From assembly GCF_005144415.1 (NCBI RefSeq), contig NZ_SWJE01000002.1, positions 356,915-420,914 of the forward strand: DNA of 64,000 nt. The letters are read 5' to 3'. Below, in pieces: positions 48,353 through 56,587 of the stretch (position 1 is the first letter of the stretch; each line of letters starts with the position of its first letter). Position numbers and translations under genes: made by a program. The notes beneath the pieces are model-generated. The model worked only from the letters and a program-made list of their open reading frames with translations. It searched no databases and had not been told where the DNA came from. The DNA is from Trinickia terrae. GTDB taxonomy: Bacteria; Pseudomonadota; Gammaproteobacteria; Burkholderiales; Burkholderiaceae.

Positions 48353-49321
48353 TCACTCGCTGTCGACTTCAGTTCGCTCGTGCGCCCCGGGTCCGAAGCC
48401 TATCCGCTCAGCCTCAACGACGAGTGGTAAGTTCCGGACTTGCGTCTGTATGGCGCCAATATATTCGCCCAATAGACCTAGGAACATCATCTGCAGCGCG
48501 CCAAAGAAGAAGATCCCGATCAAGATCGGCGCCGTGCCCAACACGAACGCATTCCAAAACAGCAGTTTGGCCACGAGATAACCAAAGGCAATCAGCAAAC
48601 TGACAAACGCCAGTACGAACCCGGATATTGTCATCAAGCGTAAGGGCACCTTCGAGTGTTTCGTGATGCCCAGCATCGCCATGTCGTACAGCGAATAAAA
48701 GTTCTGGCTGCTGACGCCGCGAACCCGCCGAGGCTGCTTGAATGGGACCGTGGCAATCGGAAATCCCACTTCGCAGACCAGTCCGCGAAAGTACGGATAC
48801 GGGTCCTGAATCGAGCGCAGGACGTTGAGCACTGCACGATCGAATAATCCGGACCCCGTGGCATTCTGGACGAGCGATACCTCGGAGATCCGCGAGACGA
48901 TCCTGTAGTAGACCTTCCGCAGCCGGAACATCAGTCGCGATTCTTCACTGACCGGCTTGACCGCCATGACAGTCTTGAAGCCTTCTTCCCATTTCTGCAC
49001 AAAATCTCGAATCATCTCCGGCGGGTCCTGCAGATCCGATGCGATCAGCACGACTGCGTCGCCGTCCGCCTGCAGCAAGCCGTGATATGACGATCTGATG
49101 TAGCCGAAATTTCGCGCGTTGACGATCACTTTCAGGCTCGGGTCCGTCGCAGCGATCTGACGCAGGATCGCAACCGTATCGTCCGTGGAACAATTGTCGA
49201 TGCACAGATGCTCATAGTCGTATGGCAACGACTTCATGACTGCGGCTACTCTCTGGCAAAGCTCAACGACATTGCTCTGCTCATTGAATAGCGGCGTTAC
49301 CACACTGATGCGTTTTCTCAT
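48353..49321 (-). CDS. GtrB-like bactoprenol glycosyltransferase (GT2)
   Basis: The 322-residue protein starts ISVVTPLFNEQSNVVELCQRV, then CIDNCSTDDTVAIL and VVLIASDLQDPPEMI (acidic motif), followed by two C-terminal membrane segments (about 230-252, 264-290). This is the GtrB layout: it transfers a sugar from a nucleotide donor to undecaprenyl phosphate on the cytoplasmic face. The gtrA-like gene upstream overlaps by 4 bases (ATGA) and a polytopic membrane protein follows, matching the three-gene Gtr glycosylation system of phages and O-antigen loci. Confidence 0.88.
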   Translation of the reverse strand: MRKRISVVTPLFNEQSNVVELCQRVAAVMKSLPYDYEHLCIDNCSTDDTVAILRQIAATDPSLKVIVNARNFGYIRSSYHGLLQADGDAVVLIASDLQDPPEMIRDFVQKWEEGFKTVMAVKPVSEESRLMFRLRKVYYRIVSRISEVSLVQNATGSGLFDRAVLNVLRSIQDPYPYFRGLVCEVGFPIATVPFKQPRRVRGVSSQNFYSLYDMAMLGITKHSKVPLRLMTISGFVLAFVSLLIAFGYLVAKLLFWNAFVLGTAPILIGIFFFGALQMMFLGLLGEYIGAIQTQVRNLPLVVEAERIGFGPGAHERTEVDSE

Positions 49322-49719
49322 GTTCTGAACACAAATTGGCTATTCAAGCGATAGGCAAGCAGGGCGAGCGGCAGGATCATGATCATGCCGCTGTAGTAGG
49401 CATTGAGCCCTGACCGGATCAGCAACGCGACGCCAAGAACGTTCACGCAATACACAACCCCGTAGACGGCCAAAAAGCGCACTATCCGTGAATTGTCATG
49501 GGACTTGAAGACGAGGGCCCCGGTACTCTTGAAGTTGAAGAGCGTGCCCAACACCGTTGAGCCCGCGATTGCGAGGCTGTAGTGGCACCCAGCCCAGATC
49601 ATCAACGTAAACACCGCGTAGCCGAACAACGTGTTCAAGCCGCCCACCAACAGGTAATTGGCGAACCTCACCTCGCCGCGAAGCAGCGATCCACCTAGAG
49701 CCCAGAAGCGATCTCGCAT
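49318..49719 (-). CDS. GtrA-like flippase family protein
   Basis: A small 133-residue membrane protein with four predicted helices. RFANYLLVGGLNTLFGYAVFTLMIWAG is the GtrA signature, with TGALVFKS and YRLNSQFVF near the end. GtrA proteins are thought to flip undecaprenyl-phosphate sugars across the inner membrane. It overlaps the GtrB-like gene by four bases and starts ten bases after the transketolase C-subunit gene. Confidence 0.88.
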   Translation of the reverse strand: MRDRFWALGGSLLRGEVRFANYLLVGGLNTLFGYAVFTLMIWAGCHYSLAIAGSTVLGTLFNFKSTGALVFKSHDNSRIVRFLAVYGVVYCVNVLGVALLIRSGLNAYYSGMIMILPLALLAYRLNSQFVFRT

Positions 49720-49729
49720 GGCGGACTTC

Positions 49730-50647
49730 TCACTCGTCCCGTGCGAGGGCGCCTAGCGTGAGCTGCGCCTGTGCCCGCAGATACTCCTGGCTACCCGACA
49801 CGCCTATGAACCGGTTAGGAATACCGATGCGGCGCACCCTGGGCATGCGGGCAATCCCGCCCGCGCAATACAGATCGCTTAGCGCCTCGACGATAGAGCT
49901 GCCGAATCCCGCGTTCAATTGATGCTCTTCGACCGTAATCACGGTATCGAACGATTCGGCAAGCGCGGCAAGCGCGCCGTGCGAGTATGTCCCGATGAGA
50001 GGCACGCTATATATCGCATAATCGCGCCTGGTCTCATGCACTTCCTTGACAATGCCGCCCAGCATGGCGCCGGTGACCAGCACGGCGGCGTCGCGCCCCT
50101 CACGCACCTTGATGAACTCGCCAGGCGTCAGCGTGAGAGCAACATCCGCCGCATGTACAGCCGGCTCTCCTGCCTTGTTGATTCGCACGTACCCGGGTCC
50201 ACGGTGCCGCACCATGAACTCCGCCGCTGCGCGCGCTTCTACCGGATCGGCCGGTGCACAAACCGTCATGTTCGGGATGGCGCGAAGCATCGCGATGTCT
50301 TCCGTGGTGTGATGCGATACGCCCTGCGGCCCATACGCATAACCCGCCCCGACCGCCACCACCTTGACGCTGGCCTCGTGGTAGCAGACGTCGTATCGAA
50401 TCTGCTCCATGCAACGAAGGGTCGGGAAGTTACCGATGGAATACGTGAACACGTTATAGCCTTCGCGCGCCAGCCCAGCGGCAACTTGCGTCATGTTCTG
50501 CTCGGCGACTCCGACGTTGAGAAAGCGATCGGGAAATGCCGCTGCGAACGGCTCCAATACCGAGTACCCCAGGTCGCCGCAAAGGAGAAAGACATCATCA
50601 TGACTGGCTGCAAGCGTGCACAAAGTATTGATGAATGTGTTGCGCAT
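49730..50647 (-). CDS. Transketolase-like C-terminal (pyrimidine/C-domain) subunit
   Basis: A 305-residue split transketolase half: FLLCGDLGYSVLEPFAAAFPDRFLNVGVAEQNMTQVAAGLAREG is the pyrimidine-binding domain with the catalytic Glu of the VAEQNM motif, followed by YGPQGVSHHTTEDIAMLRAIPNMTV and the C-terminal domain. It follows the N-subunit with a one-base overlap. In metabolism transketolases move a two-carbon ketol unit. In a sugar-nucleotide operon this pair may use the activated glycolaldehyde (or another acyl donor) on a 4-keto sugar. Central-metabolism enzymes are usually single long chains, so this pair is specialised. Confidence 0.9.
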   Translation of the reverse strand: MRNTFINTLCTLAASHDDVFLLCGDLGYSVLEPFAAAFPDRFLNVGVAEQNMTQVAAGLAREGYNVFTYSIGNFPTLRCMEQIRYDVCYHEASVKVVAVGAGYAYGPQGVSHHTTEDIAMLRAIPNMTVCAPADPVEARAAAEFMVRHRGPGYVRINKAGEPAVHAADVALTLTPGEFIKVREGRDAAVLVTGAMLGGIVKEVHETRRDYAIYSVPLIGTYSHGALAALAESFDTVITVEEHQLNAGFGSSIVEALSDLYCAGGIARMPRVRRIGIPNRFIGVSGSQEYLRAQAQLTLGALARDE

Positions 50648-51456
50648 TACTTGGCCCCCAGCTCGATACGAGCCTTTTCATAGTCCTCGCTACCGGGGGA
50701 GCGGTAGTGCCAAGCCAATTCCTGCTCCATGAAGCTCACGCCCTTGCCTTTCACGGTGTGGCCAACGATGCACTTGGGCGCGCCCGAGCGGTCCGCTTTG
50801 GCCGCAGCCAGTGTCTTCGACAACGCCTCGATATCATGGCCGTCCACTTCGTGCACGATCCAGTTGAACGCACGAAACTTGTCCGCGAGCGGCTCGAGAT
50901 TCATCACCTGCGCCACCGATCCAAAACTCTGGATTTTGTTGTAGTCGACAATCGCCACGAGGTTGTCGAGTTTCTGGTGCGCGGCGAACAGAATCGCCTC
51001 CCAGTTGGACCCCTCGTCGAGCTCCCCGTCGCTCAAGATCGTGAAGACCGTGTACGGGATATTCCGCCGCAACCCTGCGAGGGCGACCCCGCATGACACA
51101 CCCAATGCATGCCCGAGACTTCCCGTAGAAAGCTCGACGCCGGGTATTCGGTGGTTGATGTGCGAAGTGAAGTAGCTCCCGTCCGCAGTAAAGCCTTCGG
51201 ACAGCTCATGTGGCTCGAAAAAACCTCGCAGCTCCAACGCCGCATACAACGCGGTGCACGCGTGTCCCTTGCTGTAAAACAGGCGGTCGCGCGTCGGCGA
51301 GTGCGCCGTCTCGGGCGCGATGTCGAGCACTTCGTTGTACAGCACCGCAAGAATGTCGGCTGCGGAGAACGCCCCACCGATGTGGGACGTTCGCTTGAGG
51401 TGGCACAACTCGAGCGCCCGCAAGCGCATGGCATTCGCAAAAGAAGCACTATCCAT
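50647..51456 (-). CDS. Transketolase-like N-terminal (TPP-binding) subunit
   Basis: The 269-residue half carries the thiamine-pyrophosphate/metal-binding region: GHACTALYAALELRGFF, STGSLGHALGVSCGVALAG, and LSDGELDEGSNWEAILFAAHQKLDNLVAIVDYNKIQSFG (Gly-Asp-Gly analogue and Asn). Together with the gene at 49730 it forms a complete active site at the subunit interface. Substrate unknown; the operon context (CDP-glucose 4,6-dehydratase, epimerase) points to a sugar-nucleotide. Confidence 0.9.
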   Translation of the reverse strand: MDSASFANAMRLRALELCHLKRTSHIGGAFSAADILAVLYNEVLDIAPETAHSPTRDRLFYSKGHACTALYAALELRGFFEPHELSEGFTADGSYFTSHINHRIPGVELSTGSLGHALGVSCGVALAGLRRNIPYTVFTILSDGELDEGSNWEAILFAAHQKLDNLVAIVDYNKIQSFGSVAQVMNLEPLADKFRAFNWIVHEVDGHDIEALSKTLAAAKADRSGAPKCIVGHTVKGKGVSFMEQELAWHYRSPGSEDYEKARIELGAK

Positions 51457-51470
51457 GGCGAAGAGTTAGA

Positions 51471-52508
51471 TCAGCATTGTTGAGATCGGTACCAGTCATA
51501 CGTGCGCCGAATCGCGTCGTCGAGCGGTACGCCGATACGAAGGCCAAGCTCGCTGGCGGCCCTGCCGACATCGGGAACATACCGGTCGGGTGCAGCGCCT
51601 GGCGCCGGCATGCCGAGCACTTGTATGGCGTCCGGCGAGCGCCCCGTCTCGCGGGCAATGGCGACTGCCAACTCGCGAATCGAGATCCCCTGATCCGAGC
51701 CGACATTGTAGGCACGGCCAGGCCGGCCTCGAACCAGAATTCCGAGGAGCCACGTCACGAGATCGGTGGCATACATGTAGGAACGTCGCGGCGTGCCGTC
51801 CCCCTTGATGATGAAGGGCTCGTCCCGCAGCGCATTCAAAAGAAAATTGCCGGCGGCGAACTGCTTGTCCAGCGCTAAATTAGGGCCTATCTGGGCAAAA
51901 ATGCGAGCCGAAGAGCAGGACATGACGCCCGGTTCACCATAGGCCGTGCCCAGCCATTCTGTGGCGAGCTTGCCGATGCCGTATGCAGAGGCAAGTGCTT
52001 CGGTCGCCGGCGCACCGGTGTAATCCTCCGGTATGCGATCGATATGCGGGGGGATTTTGCCGTAGACCGCACCCGAACTCATGAGCAGCACCCGCTGTGC
52101 GCCGGACTGTCTGGCGAAATCAAGCACCCTGCGCGTGCCCATCACGGTGACTTCGAACGTTTGCAGCGGCGTTTGCTGTGCGATGACGTCCGTTGCCCCG
52201 TGGATGACGTGAGTAAACCGTCCGGCCGGAAAGGCAAGGTCTCTAATATCTCCCTGCACCAGTTCCACCGACGCGTGCTTCGCGAGAAGCGGATACCGCT
52301 CGGCAAAGCGCTGAGGATCGCGCGACAGGACAGTCACTTCGATGTCGAGCGCCAGCGCGGCGTCGGCATGCAGGAGGCTCGCCAACAGCCAACAGCCGAT
52401 ATAGCCCGTCCCCCCGGTCAGGAACACGCGGCCGCTTTGCAACGCACGCAGGTCTTGCTCTGCGGCGACAAGCACTTCATTGAGGTCACTCTGACTAACT
52501 TGCATCAA
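51471..52508 (-). CDS. NAD-dependent sugar-nucleotide epimerase/reductase (SDR)
   Basis: Extended SDR of 345 residues: VFLTGGTGYIGCWLLASLLHAD is the NAD loop, VLLMSSGAVYG holds the catalytic Ser, and SAYGIGKLATEWL the Tyr-x3-Lys. The first 25 residues precede the fold. It probably reduces or epimerises the CDP-sugar downstream of RfbG and the transketolase pair; reduction of a keto group to a secondary alcohol is the likeliest. The gene lies 14 bases before the N-subunit gene on the same strand. Confidence 0.82.
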   Translation of the reverse strand: MMQVSQSDLNEVLVAAEQDLRALQSGRVFLTGGTGYIGCWLLASLLHADAALALDIEVTVLSRDPQRFAERYPLLAKHASVELVQGDIRDLAFPAGRFTHVIHGATDVIAQQTPLQTFEVTVMGTRRVLDFARQSGAQRVLLMSSGAVYGKIPPHIDRIPEDYTGAPATEALASAYGIGKLATEWLGTAYGEPGVMSCSSARIFAQIGPNLALDKQFAAGNFLLNALRDEPFIIKGDGTPRRSYMYATDLVTWLLGILVRGRPGRAYNVGSDQGISIRELAVAIARETGRSPDAIQVLGMPAPGAAPDRYVPDVGRAASELGLRIGVPLDDAIRRTYDWYRSQQC

Positions 52509-52535
52509 CCGCAGTCCTGTTTCGATCGCACTGTA

Positions 52536-53426
52536 TTACGCAAGTGCAAGCACTTCATCAATCCGTTGCTCGACGGTAAGCTGATTCCCCACGTGCGTGT
52601 TCGCCCGTAAAGCGAGGCCGCCCTTCAGAATGAGTATCATCGCGAGCAACGCCACTTCGGCGTCTATGCCCAGCGGCGTGAGTCCGAGGACATCCCTGTT
52701 GTAGTACCTGCGATTCTCGAAAAACGTCAGCCAATACAGATAGTCGTATCCGTCGATGCCGAGAAAGGCGTCCTCCCAGTCAATCACCACAGGGCAGCCG
52801 TTGCTGGCCATGATGTTGCGCGGGCCCAAGTCGCCATGGGCAATGCCGCTGGGAAAATTCGACCACTCCCGCGCGAGGAACGTCAGTCGCGAGCGCAGAT
52901 CGTCGTGCATGGACGCACCGATTTGACCCGCCGACGCAAGCTCGGCGAGCGCCGCCTCGGCGTCTTCGACGAGCGTGCCCAGCGTGTCGCCCCCCTCCAG
53001 GCAGTCGACGGGCAGCGACGCTAGCCGCGACCGATACGCTTGCACCAATGTCAGCGTGTCGCGCGGCGCCAGGGGCGCAGCAAGCGGGCAAAGCGCATCC
53101 ATCAAGAGCCAAACGCGCGGCGGCGCATCGTCTTCGGACGCTTCGATGCGCCGAATCGCCAGCATCTCGCCATACAGGTGAGAGAGAATCCGAATTTCCT
53201 TCTCGAGATTGTGCTGACCATCGGCGGACACACTGCACTTGAGGAATTGCTGCCGGCCATTCACGCTGGCAATGAACCCTACCCCGAGCGTCCCGCCGCT
53301 TACGGGGGCGACGGGTGCGTCAGGCGCACCGATCGCTTTCAGTGCCGGCCGCACATCGACGCGCGACCGGAGACTGGCCAGATCGCCCGCATTGCGGCGG
53401 GCAAAATGCCTCAACTTACTCAGCAC
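52536..53426 (-). CDS. APH/choline-kinase-fold phosphotransferase
   Basis: The 296-residue protein has the bilobed kinase-like layout: a Gly/Val-rich N-lobe with FLKCSVSADGQHNLEKEIRIL (Lys and Glu pair), the catalytic IAHGDLGPRNIMAS (HGDxxxxN) and the metal Asp in VVIDWEDAFLGIDGYD. All key residues are present. Such kinases phosphorylate aminoglycosides, choline, homoserine or sugars; in a surface-glycan operon it may phosphorylate a sugar or an attached alcohol. It overlaps the sulfotransferase gene by 11 bases. Confidence 0.82.
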   Translation of the reverse strand: MLSKLRHFARRNAGDLASLRSRVDVRPALKAIGAPDAPVAPVSGGTLGVGFIASVNGRQQFLKCSVSADGQHNLEKEIRILSHLYGEMLAIRRIEASEDDAPPRVWLLMDALCPLAAPLAPRDTLTLVQAYRSRLASLPVDCLEGGDTLGTLVEDAEAALAELASAGQIGASMHDDLRSRLTFLAREWSNFPSGIAHGDLGPRNIMASNGCPVVIDWEDAFLGIDGYDYLYWLTFFENRRYYNRDVLGLTPLGIDAEVALLAMILILKGGLALRANTHVGNQLTVEQRIDEVLALA

Positions 53427-54369
53427 GGTAGAACTGGGCGAGATACGGCACTTGGTCGTACTCGAAGTGGCGTGCCAGCGCAGTCGTGCCCTGGACGATC
53501 TGGTTCTTCTCGGCGTCGCTCAACTCGCCGATGACGGCTTCGTTGTATTCCGCGGTGCTCTTGAGGACCGTGCCCCAAGGAGCGATGTTGTCCTTGATTT
53601 CGACTCCGTTCCAGCTCGGGTAAAGCATCGACTTCTCGAACTCCACGCCAATGAATCCGGCGACGTCTCGCATGAAGGCTTCTTTATCGCCGACCAGATC
53701 CTCGTAGCGGAAGATCTTCACATTGCGCGGATACATGCGCGCATACATTTCCACGGTCGAGTGATAGATGTTCCAGGTGATCAGGTATTTGCTCAACGGC
53801 TGCGGAAACGGGCGGCGCTTCGTATCGCGATACGCGGAAAACGGATTGCGCACGATATGCATGATCTTCGCGTCGGGGAAATCGCGCACGATACGGTCCG
53901 CGTCAATGCCGACGGCGGGCGAGTAGCCGACATACGACATGCCGTCCGCGGGCTGCGTGTAGTAGTTCTTCCATGCCGAGAAGGTGGCTCGAAAGAACGC
54001 CTCGATCACCTGGCGGCGAGTGTAGGGCCCTTCGCCCAGCAGCGCTTGAAAATCCGCGATGCGGTCCGCCTCGTTGAGCACCAGATTCGCATCCTTGAAC
54101 TTCGAGCCATTCTTTTTGCGCAGGAACGTCTTCATCTCCTCGTCGATGATCTGCTCGTACACCTCGATGGCGGACAGGCCCTCGGGAAACTCGGGGTAGC
54201 GATACTGCACGCGCTCGACCGAGGACAGAAAGTCATTGAAATTGCGGTTCCCCAGTTGAGACTCGAACGGATAAACCAGCAGTTGAGAGTGACCGTCGAG
54301 GTGACGGTGCGTAACGTTGCCGCCATGCTCGAAGCCGGCAGAGACCATGACGAAATTGAACTTGCTCAT
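53416..54369 (-). CDS. Sulfotransferase family protein
   Basis: About 317 residues from the ATG at 54369 (MSKFNFVMVSAGFEHGG). DAKIMHIVRNPFSAYRDTKRRPF looks like the PAPS 3'-phosphate-binding Arg/Ser region of sulfotransferases, and NVKIFRYEDLVGDKEAFMRDVAGFIGVEF is the standard following motif. The N-terminal 5'-phosphosulfate loop is less typical (no clear P-S/T-G-T). If active, it would transfer sulfate from PAPS to the glycan; the APS kinase gene at 22512 could supply PAPS. It lies between rfbG and the APH-fold kinase. Confidence 0.75.
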   Translation of the reverse strand: MSKFNFVMVSAGFEHGGNVTHRHLDGHSQLLVYPFESQLGNRNFNDFLSSVERVQYRYPEFPEGLSAIEVYEQIIDEEMKTFLRKKNGSKFKDANLVLNEADRIADFQALLGEGPYTRRQVIEAFFRATFSAWKNYYTQPADGMSYVGYSPAVGIDADRIVRDFPDAKIMHIVRNPFSAYRDTKRRPFPQPLSKYLITWNIYHSTVEMYARMYPRNVKIFRYEDLVGDKEAFMRDVAGFIGVEFEKSMLYPSWNGVEIKDNIAPWGTVLKSTAEYNEAVIGELSDAEKNQIVQGTTALARHFEYDQVPYLAQFYRAE

Positions 54370-54405
54370 AGTGATGTTCCGCAAAATGTAATGGGCGTCA
54401 CCGCA

Positions 54406-55476
54406 TCAGGCGCGGCGCATATAGTCTTCGATTTGGGCGAGCGTGCAGGCTCGTACGTCATTACCGCGGACCCAGGCTTGATGCCAGTCCACGATGCGCG
54501 CAAGCGACTCCTCCAGCGACCAGCGCGTCGTCCAGCCGAGAATCTGTCTTGCTTTGGACGAATCCAGCTTGAGGTAACCGGCTTCGTGCGGATGATCGGC
54601 ATCGTCGACGATCCACGTCGCACCAGCCCCCCAGCGACGCGTCAACTGCTCGACGATCCATTCGACCGGGCGAACATCCGAGTCGGCTGGCCCGAAATTC
54701 CAACCGTCCGCAAAACCCGGCCCGTCGACGAATAACCGCTCTGCAAGCAGCAAATATCCCGACAATGGTTCGAGCACATGCTGCCACGGCCGGATCGCCT
54801 TGGGCGAACGAATCCGCACCGGTTCTTGCGCGGCAATGGCACGAAGGATATCGGGTATCAGGCGGTCTTCGGCCCAGTCGCCGCCGCCGATGACATTTCC
54901 CGCCCTTGCTGATGCAACAGCGCAACGATGCTTGGCAAACTCGCCGGGCGGAAAGTACGAGTTGCGAAACGCGGCGGTCACAAGCTCCGCACAACCCTTG
55001 CTGCTGCTATAGGGGTCGAATCCGCCCATCGGGTCCTGTTCGCGGTACCCCCAGACCCACTCTCGGTTCTCGTAGCACTTGTCGCTCGTGACGTTCACCA
55101 CGGCGCGCACGCTTCGCGCGCGCCGTACGGCGTCCAGCACGTGCACGGTACCGAGCACATTGGTATGGTACGTTTCGATCGGGTGGTCGTACGAATACCT
55201 CACCAACGGCTGGGCCGCCATGTGAAATACGACTTCGGGCTCGACCTCCGCGATCAGGCCAACGATCGCGCCAGCATCGCGTATATCCCCGATCACCGAG
55301 CGCATGCCGTCCGCCGCCCGCGTGAGCTCGAACATGCTGGGCCGTGTGGACGGGGAAAGGGCAAAACCCGTGAGCTCCGCTCCGAGCGATTGCAGCCAGA
55401 GCGACAGCCACGTGCCTTTGAATCCCGTATGCCCCGTCACCAGAACACGCTTGCCGCGCCACCATTGCGCATTCAT
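54406..55476 (-). CDS. rfbG: CDP-glucose 4,6-dehydratase
   Basis: SDR of 356 residues from the ATG at 55476, which overlaps the rfbF stop (ATGA). [31 protein letters not shown] is the distinctive RfbG start, with [19 protein letters not shown] and [16 protein letters not shown] (Tyr-x3-Lys). It turns CDP-glucose into CDP-4-keto-6-deoxyglucose. No CDP-4-keto-6-deoxyglucose-3-dehydrase (ddhC/rfbH) is present, so the usual 3,6-dideoxyhexose route is not complete in this window. Confidence 0.93.
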   Translation of the reverse strand: MNAQWWRGKRVLVTGHTGFKGTWLSLWLQSLGAELTGFALSPSTRPSMFELTRAADGMRSVIGDIRDAGAIVGLIAEVEPEVVFHMAAQPLVRYSYDHPIETYHTNVLGTVHVLDAVRRARSVRAVVNVTSDKCYENREWVWGYREQDPMGGFDPYSSSKGCAELVTAAFRNSYFPPGEFAKHRCAVASARAGNVIGGGDWAEDRLIPDILRAIAAQEPVRIRSPKAIRPWQHVLEPLSGYLLLAERLFVDGPGFADGWNFGPADSDVRPVEWIVEQLTRRWGAGATWIVDDADHPHEAGYLKLDSSKARQILGWTTRWSLEESLARIVDWHQAWVRGNDVRACTLAQIEDYMRRA

Positions 55477-56252
55477 TTCTGCCATACCTTCCATGAGGCA
55501 CGGCCTGCACGCCACAAGTCCTCGAGAAGATTCTTGTCACGCAGCGTATCCATGGGCTGCCAGAAGCCATGATGCTGATATGCCGACAATTGTCCTCGCT
55601 CGGCAAGGGTTTCAAGCGGCTCCCGCTCCCACACGGTGCCGTCGTCGACAAGCAGGTCGAGCACCTTTGGGGAAAGCACAAAGAAGCCGCCATTGATCAT
55701 GGCGCCGTCGCCCCGGGGCTTTTCCTTGAACGTCATCACCCGATGATCTTCGCGAATGTCCAATGCGCCGAAACGGCCGGGCGGATAGACTGCCGTCAGC
55801 GTGGCCAGCGTGCCTTGCTTACGATGGAAAGCGACCAGCGCCGCGATATCGACGTCGCTCACGCCGTCGCCGTAGGTAAAGCAAAATGCGTCTTCGTCCC
55901 GCACATAGGGTGCAACGCGCTTGAGACGTCCGCCGGTCATCGTGTCTTCGCCGGTATCGATCAAGGTGACGCGCCACGGCTCCGCATGCCGCTGGTGGAC
56001 GTCCATGCGGTTATCCGCCATGTCGAACGTAACGTCCGACGTGTGCAGGAAATAATTCGCGAAATATTCTTTGATTAGATATCCCTTGTATCCGCAGCAA
56101 ATGACGAAGTCGTTGATCCCGTGATGGGAATAGACTTTCATGATGTGCCAAAGGATGGGCTTGCCACCGATTTCGATCATCGGCTTCGGCCGCAAATGGG
56201 TCTCCTCTGAGATTCGCGTTCCTAGTCCGCCAGCAAGAATAACCGCTTTCAT
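55473..56252 (-). CDS. rfbF: Glucose-1-phosphate cytidylyltransferase
   Basis: The 259-residue nucleotidyltransferase starts [45 protein letters not shown] and includes [14 protein letters not shown] (metal Asp), both typical of RfbF. It makes CDP-glucose from CTP and glucose-1-phosphate. It is the first gene of the minus-strand operon running to 46774; a possible -10 (TATAAT on the minus strand) lies at 56390-56395. Confidence 0.95.
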   Translation of the reverse strand: MKAVILAGGLGTRISEETHLRPKPMIEIGGKPILWHIMKVYSHHGINDFVICCGYKGYLIKEYFANYFLHTSDVTFDMADNRMDVHQRHAEPWRVTLIDTGEDTMTGGRLKRVAPYVRDEDAFCFTYGDGVSDVDIAALVAFHRKQGTLATLTAVYPPGRFGALDIREDHRVMTFKEKPRGDGAMINGGFFVLSPKVLDLLVDDGTVWEREPLETLAERGQLSAYQHHGFWQPMDTLRDKNLLEDLWRAGRASWKVWQK

Positions 56253-56587
56253 TTCGTTTCCCTAGACTGCGCCCCGGCACACGACTTTCGCTAATGACAC
56301 CATCGATGTCTCGTACGCGGCCCAGTAGGTACCTGTTGTGAGGTCGGGCATTCGCGCCGTTGTTCGGCAACTTTTTTGAGATGCGCGCCATTATAACCAA
56401 CGTTGGCAATAGCTTTTCCGATCCTTTCTCATCTGGCGGTAGCTAGATCGCTGGCGAAAATCCCGCGCACTACTTCGACGCCGTCGCGCCTTGATATCTC
56501 CGACGAGAGGCTTTCATTTCTCTTGCGGACTCGTCGCTCAAGCATGCGCCGCAGGCATCCCATGCGGTGCGCGGGCCCCAGCAGGTC
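56253..56587. other. Intergenic region upstream of rfbF
   Basis: About 335 bases between rfbF and the GGDEF-EAL gene, both on the minus strand. A minus-strand TATAAT at 56395-56390 is a candidate rfbF -10 without a good -35. No gene or terminator hairpin was recognised. Confidence 0.4.

Noticed and set aside
56435..56443. GGCGGTAGC, like the core of the ops/JUMPstart element
   Set aside because: It is on the plus strand, while the polysaccharide operon here is read from the minus strand, and the rest of JUMPstart is absent.
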